From contig WRBD01000004.1 of NCBI GenBank assembly GCA_009779835.1, positions 37,258 to 101,257 on the forward strand: a stretch of 64,000 bases of DNA, given 5' to 3'. Origin of the DNA: Defluviitaleaceae bacterium. Its GTDB lineage: Bacteria; Bacillota; Clostridia; Lachnospirales; WQUN01. Both the position numbers and the translations under genes were made by a program. The notes under the pieces are model-generated. The model was not told the DNA's origin and made no database searches. It worked only from the letters and a program-made list of their open reading frames with translations. Shown here in pieces: positions 45,682-54,843 of this stretch; position 1 is the stretch's first letter, and each line of letters opens with the position of its first letter.

Positions 45682-46858
45682 ATGAACTTAAATAATTTTG
45701 AAAGCCATGTTGACAGCAAAATATTAGCAAGAGGCAGGGAGTATTTTAATTTCGGGCATATCGTGTCATTGGAGCATAACGGTGATGAATGGGTTGCGGA
45801 AGTTGACGGAAGTGATGAATACACTGTATCCGTTAATATTTCAGATGCTTTTGAAATTATTGATACATATTGCGACTGCCCTTACGATTGGGGCGACTAC
45901 TGCAAGCATCAGATTGCTGTTTTTTTCGCGCTTAGAGAAAAGGGTGCGGAACTTGTAATTGAAAATAAATCCAAAAAATCCGACAAAAAAGAAACCCTTG
46001 AAAATATTTTATCAAAGCTGGACAAGCAGACGCTTATTTCATTGATAATTGAATATGCGGAAACCTATAAGCCCATGAAAAAAGAAATTCAATTCCGCTA
46101 TGCTCAAAAAGACGATATTTTAAAGTCTGCGCGTCAGTTAATTCGCAGTGGGACTTGAAATAATCAATCAATTTTACGATGAAAACGCTTCACAGAAATT
46201 TATCAATCAAAATTTAAATAACATTGATTTTAGATATATGGCAATAAAATCCGCCATGGCAACCAGGGGTTATGATAAAGCTATTTCGTTATGCATTGAA
46301 GGTGAAAACGAAAATCGTCAATATCCCGGTATTATAAAAACATTGCAAGAAATGCGATATGCGGCGTATGAAGGAATGGGCAATAAAACTGAACAAAAGG
46401 CTCTCGCGCTTACCTTGCTTTTAGACGGGGAATTTGATTATTTCTTAAAATACAAAAACCTTTACTCAAAAAGCGAATGGGAAAATGTATTTAATGAAGT
46501 GTTGAAAAAAACAGAAAAAGCAGGTGCGAGAGGAGTGTATTTGAAAATTATTACACATGAAAAACACAAGCCTCGGATTCTTGCGTATTGTGAAAAATAT
46601 CAAAATGCTATCGTAGATTATCATTCGCACATTTTACCGGAATTCAAACTTGAAGTCGGGCAAATTTTTACAGACTATATCAGGCGTCGGGCATCCGGTG
46701 CGGATAACCGCGGGCAATACAGTGAAGTATGCAACCTTATAAAAATCTGTGATAAAGCATGTCCCGGTGCAACGGATAAAGTGTGCGCCGAGATTATTCA
46801 ACAATACGCAAGAAAACCCGCTTTTATGGACGAGATGCGAAAAATAAAAAAACTCTAA
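45682..46858 (+). pseudogene. SWIM zinc-finger protein, split by a frame break
   Basis: The first frame (45682-46158, 158 residues) holds the SWIM motif CDCPYDWGDYCKH (Cys-x-Cys...Cys-x-His) and ends at SARQLIRSGT. The second frame, open from about 46148, holds the alpha-helical C-terminal half seen in this family ([41 protein letters not shown]). The usual middle region is absent at the join, so a deletion with a frame change is likely. The two parts might still be made separately, because the second has possible starts. SWIM domains bind nucleic acid or protein. Confidence 0.7.
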
Positions 46859-46884
46859 ATCGTGGTATGAAAGGAATGTTTTAC

Positions 46885-47811
46885 ATGGATTTAAGCCAAG
46901 CACTGCAAAACATAAAACGCGTTGCCGACGCGCCGCCAATAGATGAGGTACGTTGTATTCGCGAAAATAAAGAAGAGGCTATTCCGCTTTTAATAAATTT
47001 TGTTTCGGATTCAATAAAGACCTTTAGAAATTTATTGATATTCGATGAAAGCGTGGACGACCCTACTTTCGCGCTTTTCCTTTTGGCGGAGTTTGGCGTA
47101 AATGAGGCGTTCCCTTTGTTTGCGGAAATATTGGAGCTTGAGGACGATAAAGCAGATTGGATTTTAAGTGACGTTCTTTCAGACGGTATGGGCGCAATGA
47201 CTGCTTCGGTTGCCACCGAAAATGATATTGACCGAATTAAGGCAATTATCGGAAATATCGAAATTAATGAGTTCCAACGGCTAGCCGCTGTTGATGCCTT
47301 AATCGGGCTATATGCACGCGGTGTTTATTCACGTAATGATTTAATCGCGGATTTTAGGCATTTATTGGAGACTTATCAAAAAAACGATGACTTTTTGGAT
47401 TACCTTGTTGATAAATGCCTTGAAGTAGAGGCAACGGAACTTTATGAACTGATAAGAAAATTATTTGTGGAGGAAAAAGTTTATGAAATATTCGTAGGAA
47501 TAGAAGATTTTGCGGAAGATGCCCCTGTACGTTCCGAAGATGAAGTAATTGCATCATTAATGAAGCACTCCGCCTATGGCGAGATTAATGACATGCTAAT
47601 GTCGGTAATTGGATGGACTTGTTTCAACAATGATGATTTTGATGATGACATTTTTGATAGTGACGATATTATTGACGATGACTCCGTATGGATACCCCCT
47701 TCAATGTTCAGTACAAAAAATACGCCTATTGTCAATCCGCCGAAAATCGGCAGAAATGAGCCTTGCCCCTGCGGAAGCGGTCAAAAATATAAGCGTTGTT
47801 GTGGTAAATAA
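46885..47811 (+). CDS. DUF1186-like helical repeat protein with SEC-C zinc motif
   Basis: A 308-residue protein. The first ~230 residues are HEAT-like helices resembling DUF1186 ([41 protein letters not shown]). A very acidic Asp-rich stretch (about 47633-47680) leads to the C-terminal SEC-C motif [19 protein letters not shown], which binds zinc and is found on SecA and many accessory proteins. The ATG at 46885 has AAAGGA upstream. Function unknown; it lies next to the SWIM gene. Confidence 0.82.
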   Translation: MDLSQALQNIKRVADAPPIDEVRCIRENKEEAIPLLINFVSDSIKTFRNLLIFDESVDDPTFALFLLAEFGVNEAFPLFAEILELEDDKADWILSDVLSDGMGAMTASVATENDIDRIKAIIGNIEINEFQRLAAVDALIGLYARGVYSRNDLIADFRHLLETYQKNDDFLDYLVDKCLEVEATELYELIRKLFVEEKVYEIFVGIEDFAEDAPVRSEDEVIASLMKHSAYGEINDMLMSVIGWTCFNNDDFDDDIFDSDDIIDDDSVWIPPSMFSTKNTPIVNPPKIGRNEPCPCGSGQKYKRCCGK

Positions 47812-47831
47812 ATAAAACACTTTTCTTTTTA

Positions 47832-47860
47832 TTGATTCTGCCAAATACGGGTGTTAGAAT
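47832..47860 (+). promoter_or_regulatory. Promoter of the surface protein gene at 47883
   Basis: TTGATT, a 17-bp spacer and TAGAAT, 22 bases before the ATG. Confidence 0.6.
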
Positions 47861-47882
47861 TCGTTGAAGGAGGCATATATAT

Positions 47883-48836
47883 ATGAAAGAAATATTTTTA
47901 AGTACCGTTTTAATTACGGCATTTATTTTAGTAATCCCGGTTACTGTCGGCGCAACCGACATTCCGGCAAGAAAGATTCAACTCGATTGGCTTATTTATG
48001 CCGCGGGCGGCAACGATAACTTAGGGCGAATTAACGCGGCGGGCGAAGTTGTTCCACTGGATGAAACCGTTTCGGGGCAGTTCAGTTATAATTTTACAAG
48101 CGAGGACGGCACGGTCAAGGGCAGAGTCGAAGGCGATAACGGAGAAATTCGTATTATCGGCGACACGGCGGCACATGAGTTGGCAATTCAATTTACAAGG
48201 CATTTCGCAACAATGACAAGAGCAGGGCATGACCATGCCCACGACCCGCTTCCGAATAATCCCGGCGGACAGGCCGCAGAGCGTTACCCCATTGATTTTC
48301 GTCCCAGAGATGGCAACGCTACAAACATAGTTGCCGCTAACAATGTCCATGTAAGAAACAGAACACCGGACGAATTCATCATCTTTTTTTATGATTCGCG
48401 TGACGATGGCGGTATGATGAGCGGGATGTGGCTTAACGGCGTAACAAAATGGGTATCCGATTTACAGCCCAATCTTGCGACGACGGAAGATGGACTGCGT
48501 TTGGCAATCGGTAGCCGTGATTTCACGCTGAACGGAACCGCCATGCAAAGCGATGCCGCGCCCTTTATAGATTCGGGAAACCGCACGATGATACCTTTGC
48601 GCATCGTAGCGGAAGGTCTGGGAGCCAATGTTGATTGGAATGGTAGAACACGAACCGTAACAGTTTCGTTAAACGGGGAAACAATCCAACTAACCATTGA
48701 CGTTCCCCTTCTGGATAACATGGGTATCCCGGTAATAGTGAATAACCTTACTTTTGTACCGGTACGTTATGTATCCGAAGCTCTTGGCGCGAATGTTCGA
48801 TGGGATGGCGAGGCGCAAGCCGTTTATATTTCGTAA
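47883..48836 (+). CDS. Exported protein with copper amine oxidase N-type domain
   Basis: A 317-residue secreted protein. Signal peptide at residues 1-24 (cleavage near VGA-TD), a unique middle part with a His/Asp-rich loop (GHDHAHDP), then a C-terminal Cu_amine_oxidN1 domain (MIPLRIVAEGLGANVDWN, FVPVRYVSEALGANVRWD). In Clostridia this domain is a cell-wall or surface module and not an oxidase. AAGGAGG precedes the ATG. It is 20 bases upstream of the zinc-binding lipoprotein gene, so both are probably expressed together, and its His-rich loop is compatible with metal binding. Confidence 0.88.
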   Translation: MKEIFLSTVLITAFILVIPVTVGATDIPARKIQLDWLIYAAGGNDNLGRINAAGEVVPLDETVSGQFSYNFTSEDGTVKGRVEGDNGEIRIIGDTAAHELAIQFTRHFATMTRAGHDHAHDPLPNNPGGQAAERYPIDFRPRDGNATNIVAANNVHVRNRTPDEFIIFFYDSRDDGGMMSGMWLNGVTKWVSDLQPNLATTEDGLRLAIGSRDFTLNGTAMQSDAAPFIDSGNRTMIPLRIVAEGLGANVDWNGRTRTVTVSLNGETIQLTIDVPLLDNMGIPVIVNNLTFVPVRYVSEALGANVRWDGEAQAVYIS

Positions 48837-48856
48837 TAGAAATGGGAGATTTTAAA

Positions 48857-49849
48857 ATGAAAAAAGTTTTATTATTGCTTATGTTTGTAATGTTTCTTGC
48901 GCTTTTTACGGCGTGCGGCAACGAAACCCCGGAAGTTATATCTTCAACCGAGGGCGAACCAGTAGATACAGCCGAACCCGGACAACAGGCAGAACCCTTA
49001 CGTATAATCGCAACAATTTTCCCACAATATGATTTCGTGAGACAAATCACCGGCGGCAGAGTAGAAATATCTTTGCTAATATCGCCCGGCGCGGAAAGTC
49101 ATGGCTTTGAGCCCACGCCCCGCGACATGATTGAAATAGGACAAGCGGATTTACTAATTCACATCGGCGGACAAAAGGATGATTGGGTCGCGCCGATTTT
49201 GGCGGCGGTTGGGCAGGAAGATATGCCGACTGTGGCACTCTTAGACATGGTGGAAGTAATAACCGTTCTTCACACCGAAGACTGCGACGACGATGAATGC
49301 GAATTCCCGCACCATGTAGAGCATGAAGACGCGCATGTTTGGACTTGCCCAAGAAACGCAATTATCATCGTGGAGGAACTGACTAATATTTTGGCGGAAA
49401 AAGACCCTGCCAACGCTGAATTTTTCCGCGAAAATGCGGCGGCATATGTAATGGAATTGCAAAACTTAGACCGTGCCTTTATTGATGTTATCGCAAACGG
49501 TGTACGAGACACAATCATTGTCGGTGACAGATTTCCCTTCCGCTATTTTGCGGAAACTTACGGGCTAACACATTTTGCCGCCTTCGACGGATGTTGTGTC
49601 GATACCCAAGTAAGCCCCGCAACAATTGCATCCCTTATCACCCGCATAAGAGACGAAAATATTCCCGTTGTGTTCCATCTCGAATTATCCAATAGAGCAA
49701 TCGCAAACACAATCGCGGAAGACACAGGTGCAACGCTTTTAGAACTCCACTCTGCACACAACGTAAGCCACGCGGATTTTAACGCAGGTATAACCTACCT
49801 GGAAATAATGAAACAAAACTTGGAACACCTCATAATAGCGTTAAGTTAA
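48857..49849 (+). CDS. znuA: Zinc/manganese ABC transporter substrate-binding lipoprotein
   Basis: A 330-residue lipoprotein with a lipobox at LFTACGN (residues ~15-20) and the cluster A-I binding-protein fold. Metal-ligand candidates are the His in SHGFEPTP, the His in AHVWTCP, and late acidic/His residues; a His/Asp/Cys-rich loop (CDDDECEFPHHVEHEDAH) is typical of zinc-specific members. It should capture zinc outside the membrane for an ABC importer, but no permease or ATPase gene is adjacent. GGGAG precedes the ATG. Confidence 0.9.
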   Translation: MKKVLLLLMFVMFLALFTACGNETPEVISSTEGEPVDTAEPGQQAEPLRIIATIFPQYDFVRQITGGRVEISLLISPGAESHGFEPTPRDMIEIGQADLLIHIGGQKDDWVAPILAAVGQEDMPTVALLDMVEVITVLHTEDCDDDECEFPHHVEHEDAHVWTCPRNAIIIVEELTNILAEKDPANAEFFRENAAAYVMELQNLDRAFIDVIANGVRDTIIVGDRFPFRYFAETYGLTHFAAFDGCCVDTQVSPATIASLITRIRDENIPVVFHLELSNRAIANTIAEDTGATLLELHSAHNVSHADFNAGITYLEIMKQNLEHLIIALS

Positions 49850-49867
49850 AATTGAAGAATTCTTTAA

Positions 49868-50605
49868 TTAATCTTCACCGGGAAGCTCATCACCAAGATA
49901 CTCGTCCTCATCCGGCAGAGGAACGTGTTCATCAGGCGGGGGACTTTCCGGTTTTTTAGCGACCTTTTTTAGCTGGGATTCTTGAAGTTCGCGGCTGTCG
50001 CGGTACATCATGCCTATTTCGCGCTGTTTGATTACTATTGTGTCTATGCGGGCAGATTGTTCGGGTTGTTCTTCTTTTTTGCGGCGGGTTTTTACAAAGG
50101 TTGGAATATTATCGCGCTCGCTGTTGTTGATTAGAATAGTGGAAAATTGTTCGTCCTCGTTTAACTCTTTGCGGTTTTCTTCAATTATTTTGCGTAGCTG
50201 TTCCGCGCCCGCCGCCATAAACGGCCGTGCGCGTAATTGAATTCTTAAATTTTCATCTTGGGGTTTGGGAGCGGGGTTTTTTCGTCGTTCCTCTTCTTCG
50301 ATTTCCTGCTCAAGTTCCTGCTCAAGCTGATGATTTTTTAGTTCTTCTTCTATGAATGCGCGTTCACGTTCGTCTCGCTCATCTAAAATATCCTCAATGG
50401 TTGCTTTTAGGCTTGCAAGCCTTGCTTTTCGTTCTTCGGAGATGATTTTAGGGTCGGCAAGTACGCCCGCCATGACATCGCGAATTTGCTGGATCCGCAT
50501 ATCTTCGCCTTCGCGGGCGTACATTTCGTTTTCGCGTACTTCGGCACGTTCACGCATGTGCCGCTTACGCATCTCTTTAAGCCGCTCTTTTTTATCCGTT
50601 AGCAA
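49868..50605 (-). CDS. Highly charged coiled-coil protein of unknown function
   Basis: A soluble protein of about 245 residues, dominated by Glu, Arg and Lys, with long helical/coiled-coil stretches (about residues 3-110) and a Pro/Asp/Glu-rich C-terminus. No known domain was recognised. It overlaps the end of aspS by 14 bases, with a TTG start at 50605; a later ATG (12 codons on) is possible. It is probably translated from the aspS transcript. Confidence 0.7.
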   Translation of the reverse strand: MLTDKKERLKEMRKRHMRERAEVRENEMYAREGEDMRIQQIRDVMAGVLADPKIISEERKARLASLKATIEDILDERDERERAFIEEELKNHQLEQELEQEIEEEERRKNPAPKPQDENLRIQLRARPFMAAGAEQLRKIIEENRKELNEDEQFSTILINNSERDNIPTFVKTRRKKEEQPEQSARIDTIVIKQREIGMMYRDSRELQESQLKKVAKKPESPPPDEHVPLPDEDEYLGDELPGED

Positions 50606-52364
50606 TTTTAATGCCCAACTCCTCCAAATGCGCCGCTTCTGCTTCGTTCGGGGCGTTCGTAAGCGGGCAGGACGCGTCCTTTACTTTAGGAAACGCGATT
50701 ACTTCGCGAATGGAATCCGCGCCCGCCATTATCATTATTATGCGGTCGAAACCAAGCCCTATGCCGCAATGCGGCGGCACGCCGTATTTTAACGCTTCAA
50801 GAAAATATCCGAAGCTTTCTGCCGCGCTGTCCTTTGTGAAGCCTAAGAAATTAAACATACGGTCTTGCATATCTTGGCGGTGTATGCGAACACTGCCACT
50901 TCCGAGTTCGTAGCCGTTAAGCACCAAGTCATACGAGCGCGAGCGTACCGCGGCGGGGTTAGTTTCAAGCAACGGCATATCTTCTTCCACAGGTGACGTA
51001 AACGGATGTGTTGAAGCGTAAAACCTTTCGTCTTCCGGCGACCATTCCAAAAGTGGGAATTCTGTTACCCACAGGAAATTAAAGCCTTCGAAAGCAATGC
51101 CGCTTTTATTTGCGACGGCAACACGAACCGCGCCTAAAGCATCAAACACAATTTTATTTTCGTCCGCGCAAATAAGAATCAAGTCGCCCGGCTTGGCATT
51201 GAACTTCTCTGCAATTTGGCGAAGCTGTTCTTCCGTGAAAAATTTTGAAATAGTCGATTTTATTGTGCCGTCTTCGGGCAATGTTATCCACGCAAGACCT
51301 TTGGCTTTGTGAGTTTTCGCGACCTCAACGAGCGCGTCAATTTGCTTGCGCGGCATGGAGGCACAACCTTCGGCGTTTATTCCACGTACACTTCCGCCGC
51401 TTTCCATGGCACCGGAAAAAACTTGAAAATCACTTCCGCGAACAACATTAGAAATATCTTTAAGCTCCATTTCAAAGCGTGTGTCGGGTTTATCCGTTCC
51501 GAAACGTTCCATTGATTCTTGCCAAGAAATTCGCGGGAAATTTTTTGGAATTTCCACGCCAAGAACTTCTTTGAACATTTGTGTCATCATTTCTTCCGTC
51601 ATTTGCAAAATATCGTTTTCATCTGCGAAGGACATTTCGATATCTATTTGTGTAAACTCGGGTTGACGGTCTGCGCGCAAATCTTCATCGCGGAAGCAAC
51701 GCGCAAGTTGAAAATACTTATCGAATCCCGAAATCATTAGAATTTGCTTCATTTGTTGCGGGGATTGCGGAAGTGCGTAAAAAGAACCCATATGCGTACG
51801 CGACGGCACAAGGTAATCCCGCGCACCCTCAGGCGAGCTGTTGATAAGAATAGGCGTTTCGATTTCCAAAAATCCCGCCTCTGAAAGATATTTCCGCAAA
51901 GACTGCGCCGCTTTATGACGCATTTCAAAAACACGTTGCATTTCCGGACGGCGCAAATCCATGTAGCGATATTTTAAGCGCGTGTCGATTGCAACGCCTT
52001 CGTCCGCAACCTGAAACGGTGGTACTTCAGATTCCGAAAGAATCCTTAATTCTTTAACATCTATTTCAATTGCCCCGGTGGGCATATTCTTATTTACATT
52101 TTCCGGCGTGCGGGCAATAACCTCGCCTTTTGCCGCAACTACAAATTCGCCGCGAATTGTTTTCGCAAGCCCGTAATTTTCCGAATCTTTATTAACCGCA
52201 ATTTGCACAAGCCCTGTTCTGTCACGAAGCACAATAAAAATTACATTCGGCAAATCGCGTTGCTTGTTCACCCAACCCATTACCGTAATCGTTTGACCTG
52301 TCAATTTTTCCGTTACTTCGCCGCAATAATGCGAACGCTTCATTCCTGTTAAACTTTCTGCCAT
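50592..52364 (-). CDS. aspS: Aspartate-tRNA ligase
   Basis: Class II aminoacyl-tRNA synthetase of 590 residues with the bacterial insertion (GAD domain). The N-terminal OB-fold binds the anticodon (TVMGWVNKQRDLPNVIFIVLRD). Motif 2 is FRDEDLRADRQPEFTQID and motif 3 is GIGLGFDRIIMIMAG. GAGG precedes the ATG. A perfect 12-bp inverted repeat lies in the promoter/leader. Confidence 0.97.
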   Translation of the reverse strand: MAESLTGMKRSHYCGEVTEKLTGQTITVMGWVNKQRDLPNVIFIVLRDRTGLVQIAVNKDSENYGLAKTIRGEFVVAAKGEVIARTPENVNKNMPTGAIEIDVKELRILSESEVPPFQVADEGVAIDTRLKYRYMDLRRPEMQRVFEMRHKAAQSLRKYLSEAGFLEIETPILINSSPEGARDYLVPSRTHMGSFYALPQSPQQMKQILMISGFDKYFQLARCFRDEDLRADRQPEFTQIDIEMSFADENDILQMTEEMMTQMFKEVLGVEIPKNFPRISWQESMERFGTDKPDTRFEMELKDISNVVRGSDFQVFSGAMESGGSVRGINAEGCASMPRKQIDALVEVAKTHKAKGLAWITLPEDGTIKSTISKFFTEEQLRQIAEKFNAKPGDLILICADENKIVFDALGAVRVAVANKSGIAFEGFNFLWVTEFPLLEWSPEDERFYASTHPFTSPVEEDMPLLETNPAAVRSRSYDLVLNGYELGSGSVRIHRQDMQDRMFNFLGFTKDSAAESFGYFLEALKYGVPPHCGIGLGFDRIIMIMAGADSIREVIAFPKVKDASCPLTNAPNEAEAAHLEELGIKIANG

Positions 52365-52377
52365 TTGTAAATGCCTC

Positions 52378-52410
52378 GTTTCCTAAGAATTTTTCTTAGG
52401 AAACATTATA
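52378..52410 (-). promoter_or_regulatory. aspS -10 box and overlapping perfect palindrome
   Basis: On the minus strand TATAAT (52410-52405) is followed at once by a perfect 12-bp inverted repeat with a 3-base centre (52378-52404, arms GTTTCCTAAGAA). The predicted transcription start falls inside the palindrome, 14 bases from the aspS ATG. It could be an operator or a leader hairpin. It does not resemble a T-box. Confidence 0.5.
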
Positions 52411-52459
52411 CATTAAATGGGCGAAAAAATCATAATCAGAAAAAAGTTTCCCTCAAATT

Positions 52460-52497
52460 TTTCGTATTATGTTACAATTGCAAAACATAATACGAAA
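52460..52497 (+). promoter_or_regulatory. Perfect 14-bp inverted repeat before the YhaM-type gene
   Basis: TTTCGTATTATGTT (52460-52473) and its exact complement (52484-52497) flank a 10-base centre containing TACAAT-like -10 bases. The repeat ends 10 bases before the ATG and touches the RBS (AAAGGGG). Confidence 0.5.
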
Positions 52498-52507
52498 GGG
52501 GATTATC

Positions 52508-53452
52508 ATGCGGTACATTCGGGAGTTACGGGAGAATGAGCGTGTTATCGAACATTATTTATGCAAAAAAAAAGAAAGTAAAGAATCGCGGACGGGCAAG
52601 ACGTTTTTATCACTGAGATTGCAGGATAAAACAGGTTCAATTGACGCGAAGGTTTGGGAAATTACAAAAGATATAGGGCAGTTTGAAGAGGGTGATGTAG
52701 TAAAAATTGACGGAACTGTAGGTTCTTATATGAACGAGCTTCAAATGAAAGTAATAAAACTTAGGCGCAGTATGGAGGGCGAATATATTGCCGCCGATTT
52801 TATTCCCACCACGGAAAAAGATGTAGGGGAAATGTTTGGGAAAATTACAGAGTTAATTAAAATGGTTGAAAATAAATTCATAAAAAAATTACTTGAAAAT
52901 ATTTTTATTAAAAATGAAGAATGTGCAGAAATTTTTAAAAGTCATTCCGCGGCAATGTATATGCATCACAGTTACATGGGTGGGTTGCTTGAGCATACGC
53001 TTTCCGTTGCTGAAACGTGTTTATTCTTTGGTGGGCGTTATAAATATGTGGATATGAATATTCTTTTGGCGGGTGCGTTGTTGCACGATATCGGAAAAAT
53101 TTACGAGCTTTCGTCCTTGCCGCAAAATGAATACACCGACGACGGGCAAATGCTTGGTCATATTATTTTGGGTTTGGAGATGGTCACAAAGGAAATTGCG
53201 AAAATCGACGGGTTTCCGCATGAAACAGCATCGTTGATAAAGCACTGCATTATTGCACATCATGGTGAGTTTGAATTCGGTTCGCCGAAAATTCCATCAA
53301 CGCCCGAGGCAATGATTCTGCATTTTGCGGATAACATAGACGCAAAGCTTACGACCTTTGCCGAGATTTATGAAAAAGACACCAGCCCGGGTTTATGGAC
53401 GACGTTTCAAAAATCATTGGGACGATATATAAGAAAGCCGGGGAAAATGTAA
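52508..53452 (+). CDS. yhaM: 3'-5' exoribonuclease, YhaM family
   Basis: A 314-residue nuclease with an N-terminal OB-fold (LSLRLQDKTGSIDAKVW) and an HD domain whose metal ligands are in GGLLEHTLSV, LLHDIGKIYE and AHHGEFEFGSP...LHFADNIDAKL. YhaM degrades short RNA and single-stranded DNA in Bacillus. The ATG at 52508 has AAAGGGG upstream. Its stop overlaps the next start (TAATG). Confidence 0.9.
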   Translation: MRYIRELRENERVIEHYLCKKKESKESRTGKTFLSLRLQDKTGSIDAKVWEITKDIGQFEEGDVVKIDGTVGSYMNELQMKVIKLRRSMEGEYIAADFIPTTEKDVGEMFGKITELIKMVENKFIKKLLENIFIKNEECAEIFKSHSAAMYMHHSYMGGLLEHTLSVAETCLFFGGRYKYVDMNILLAGALLHDIGKIYELSSLPQNEYTDDGQMLGHIILGLEMVTKEIAKIDGFPHETASLIKHCIIAHHGEFEFGSPKIPSTPEAMILHFADNIDAKLTTFAEIYEKDTSPGLWTTFQKSLGRYIRKPGKM

Positions 53453-54810
53453 TGCAACCCAAAAAAAATTCACGGCATAAAATCGAAATAAAAGATGTCA
53501 CCGCGAAGGGTTTCGGAATCGGATATATCGGCGAATTTATCATATTCGTTGACGGCGGCTTAACGGGCGACATAATTGAAACGCATATTGTAAAAGTAAA
53601 AAAGCGATACGGTTACGGAAAAATAATTCAAATAATTTCGCCGTCGCCGTTTCGGAAAGAAAGCTCCTGTCCCGTTTCGGATATTTGCGGTGGTTGTCAG
53701 TGGCAACACTGCGAATATTCGGCGCAACTCGTATTTAAAAAGCAAATCGTAAAAAGCGCGTTTGAGAAAATCGGCGGGATAAGTGACCCGCCTGTTTTTG
53801 ATGTAATCGGAATGGAAAACCCCGGCAGATACCGCAATAAAGCGGTTTTTCCTGTTGTTCCGGCAAAGAACAAAGACGGCTTCGCCATCGGTATGTATGC
53901 GCCGCGAAGCCACCGCATAATCGAAGTGGAAGACTGTCAAATTCAACATATTGCGCACGTTGGTGTGCTTTCTGCGGTAAAAAAACATATGCGCCGGCAT
54001 AAAATTACGGCATACGACGAAACCATTCACAAAGGCATTTTGCGTCACATAGTTGTGCGTACAAGCCTTCACACGGGCGAGGTCATGGTTGTGCTTGTTG
54101 TAAACGATAAACTGCCCGGTCGCACAGAATTAACAGACGCTTTAACCACGCTTGGCGTTTCCACAGTGTTGATTAATCGTAATAACTCAAAAGGAAATAC
54201 AATTTTCGGCTATGATTTTGAAATTCTAAGCGGCGAAGGATTTATTCGTGAAAAAATCGGCGAAATAGTATATCAACTTTCCGCGCCGTCGTTTTTCCAA
54301 GTGAACCCCGTGCAAACAAAAATATTATACGAAACGGCAATCGCGCAAGCAAAACTTGACGGCACACAAATTGTCATTGACGCACACGTTGGCGTTGGCG
54401 GTGTCGCGCTTTTTGCGGCAAAACACGCAAAGTCGGTACTTGGCGTAGACATTGTGGAATCCGCAATTAAGGACGCACAAAAAAATGCCGCATTAAACGG
54501 CATTGCAAACGCAAAATTTATTTGCGGCGCGGCGGAGGACATTATTCCGGAGATAGTTCTTCGTGATGGTGTCGACGTTGTTTTCCTTGACCCGCCGCGC
54601 AAGGGCTGTGACGCAATTCTGCTTGATGCATTAATCGCTGCGAAAATTCCAAAAATAGTCTACATCTCCTGCGACCCCGCCACTCTTGCCCGTGACATAA
54701 AACATCTGATTAGCGGCGGCTTTACCTTGATCGCCGCACAACCCGTTGATATGTTTCCATTTACGGGCAAGGTGGAGTGCTGTGTTTCGCTACATCGGGC
54801 AGATATCTAG
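53452..54810 (+). CDS. rlmD: 23S rRNA (uracil-C5)-methyltransferase, RlmD/RlmCD type
   Basis: A 452-residue RNA m5U methyltransferase of the TrmA/RumA family. An N-terminal TRAM-like RNA-binding part is followed by the [4Fe-4S] cysteines CPVSDICGGCQW. The catalytic region has the SAM site and the two active-site blocks LDPPRKGCDA and YISCDPATLARD (nucleophile Cys). The usual SAM motif DxYCGxG reads DAHVGVGGVALF, a variation. Overlaps yhaM by one base. Confidence 0.9.
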   Translation: MQPKKNSRHKIEIKDVTAKGFGIGYIGEFIIFVDGGLTGDIIETHIVKVKKRYGYGKIIQIISPSPFRKESSCPVSDICGGCQWQHCEYSAQLVFKKQIVKSAFEKIGGISDPPVFDVIGMENPGRYRNKAVFPVVPAKNKDGFAIGMYAPRSHRIIEVEDCQIQHIAHVGVLSAVKKHMRRHKITAYDETIHKGILRHIVVRTSLHTGEVMVVLVVNDKLPGRTELTDALTTLGVSTVLINRNNSKGNTIFGYDFEILSGEGFIREKIGEIVYQLSAPSFFQVNPVQTKILYETAIAQAKLDGTQIVIDAHVGVGGVALFAAKHAKSVLGVDIVESAIKDAQKNAALNGIANAKFICGAAEDIIPEIVLRDGVDVVFLDPPRKGCDAILLDALIAAKIPKIVYISCDPATLARDIKHLISGGFTLIAAQPVDMFPFTGKVECCVSLHRADI

Positions 54811-54843
54811 AAATCCTTGAATTATAGTAGTAATTACTAAAAG

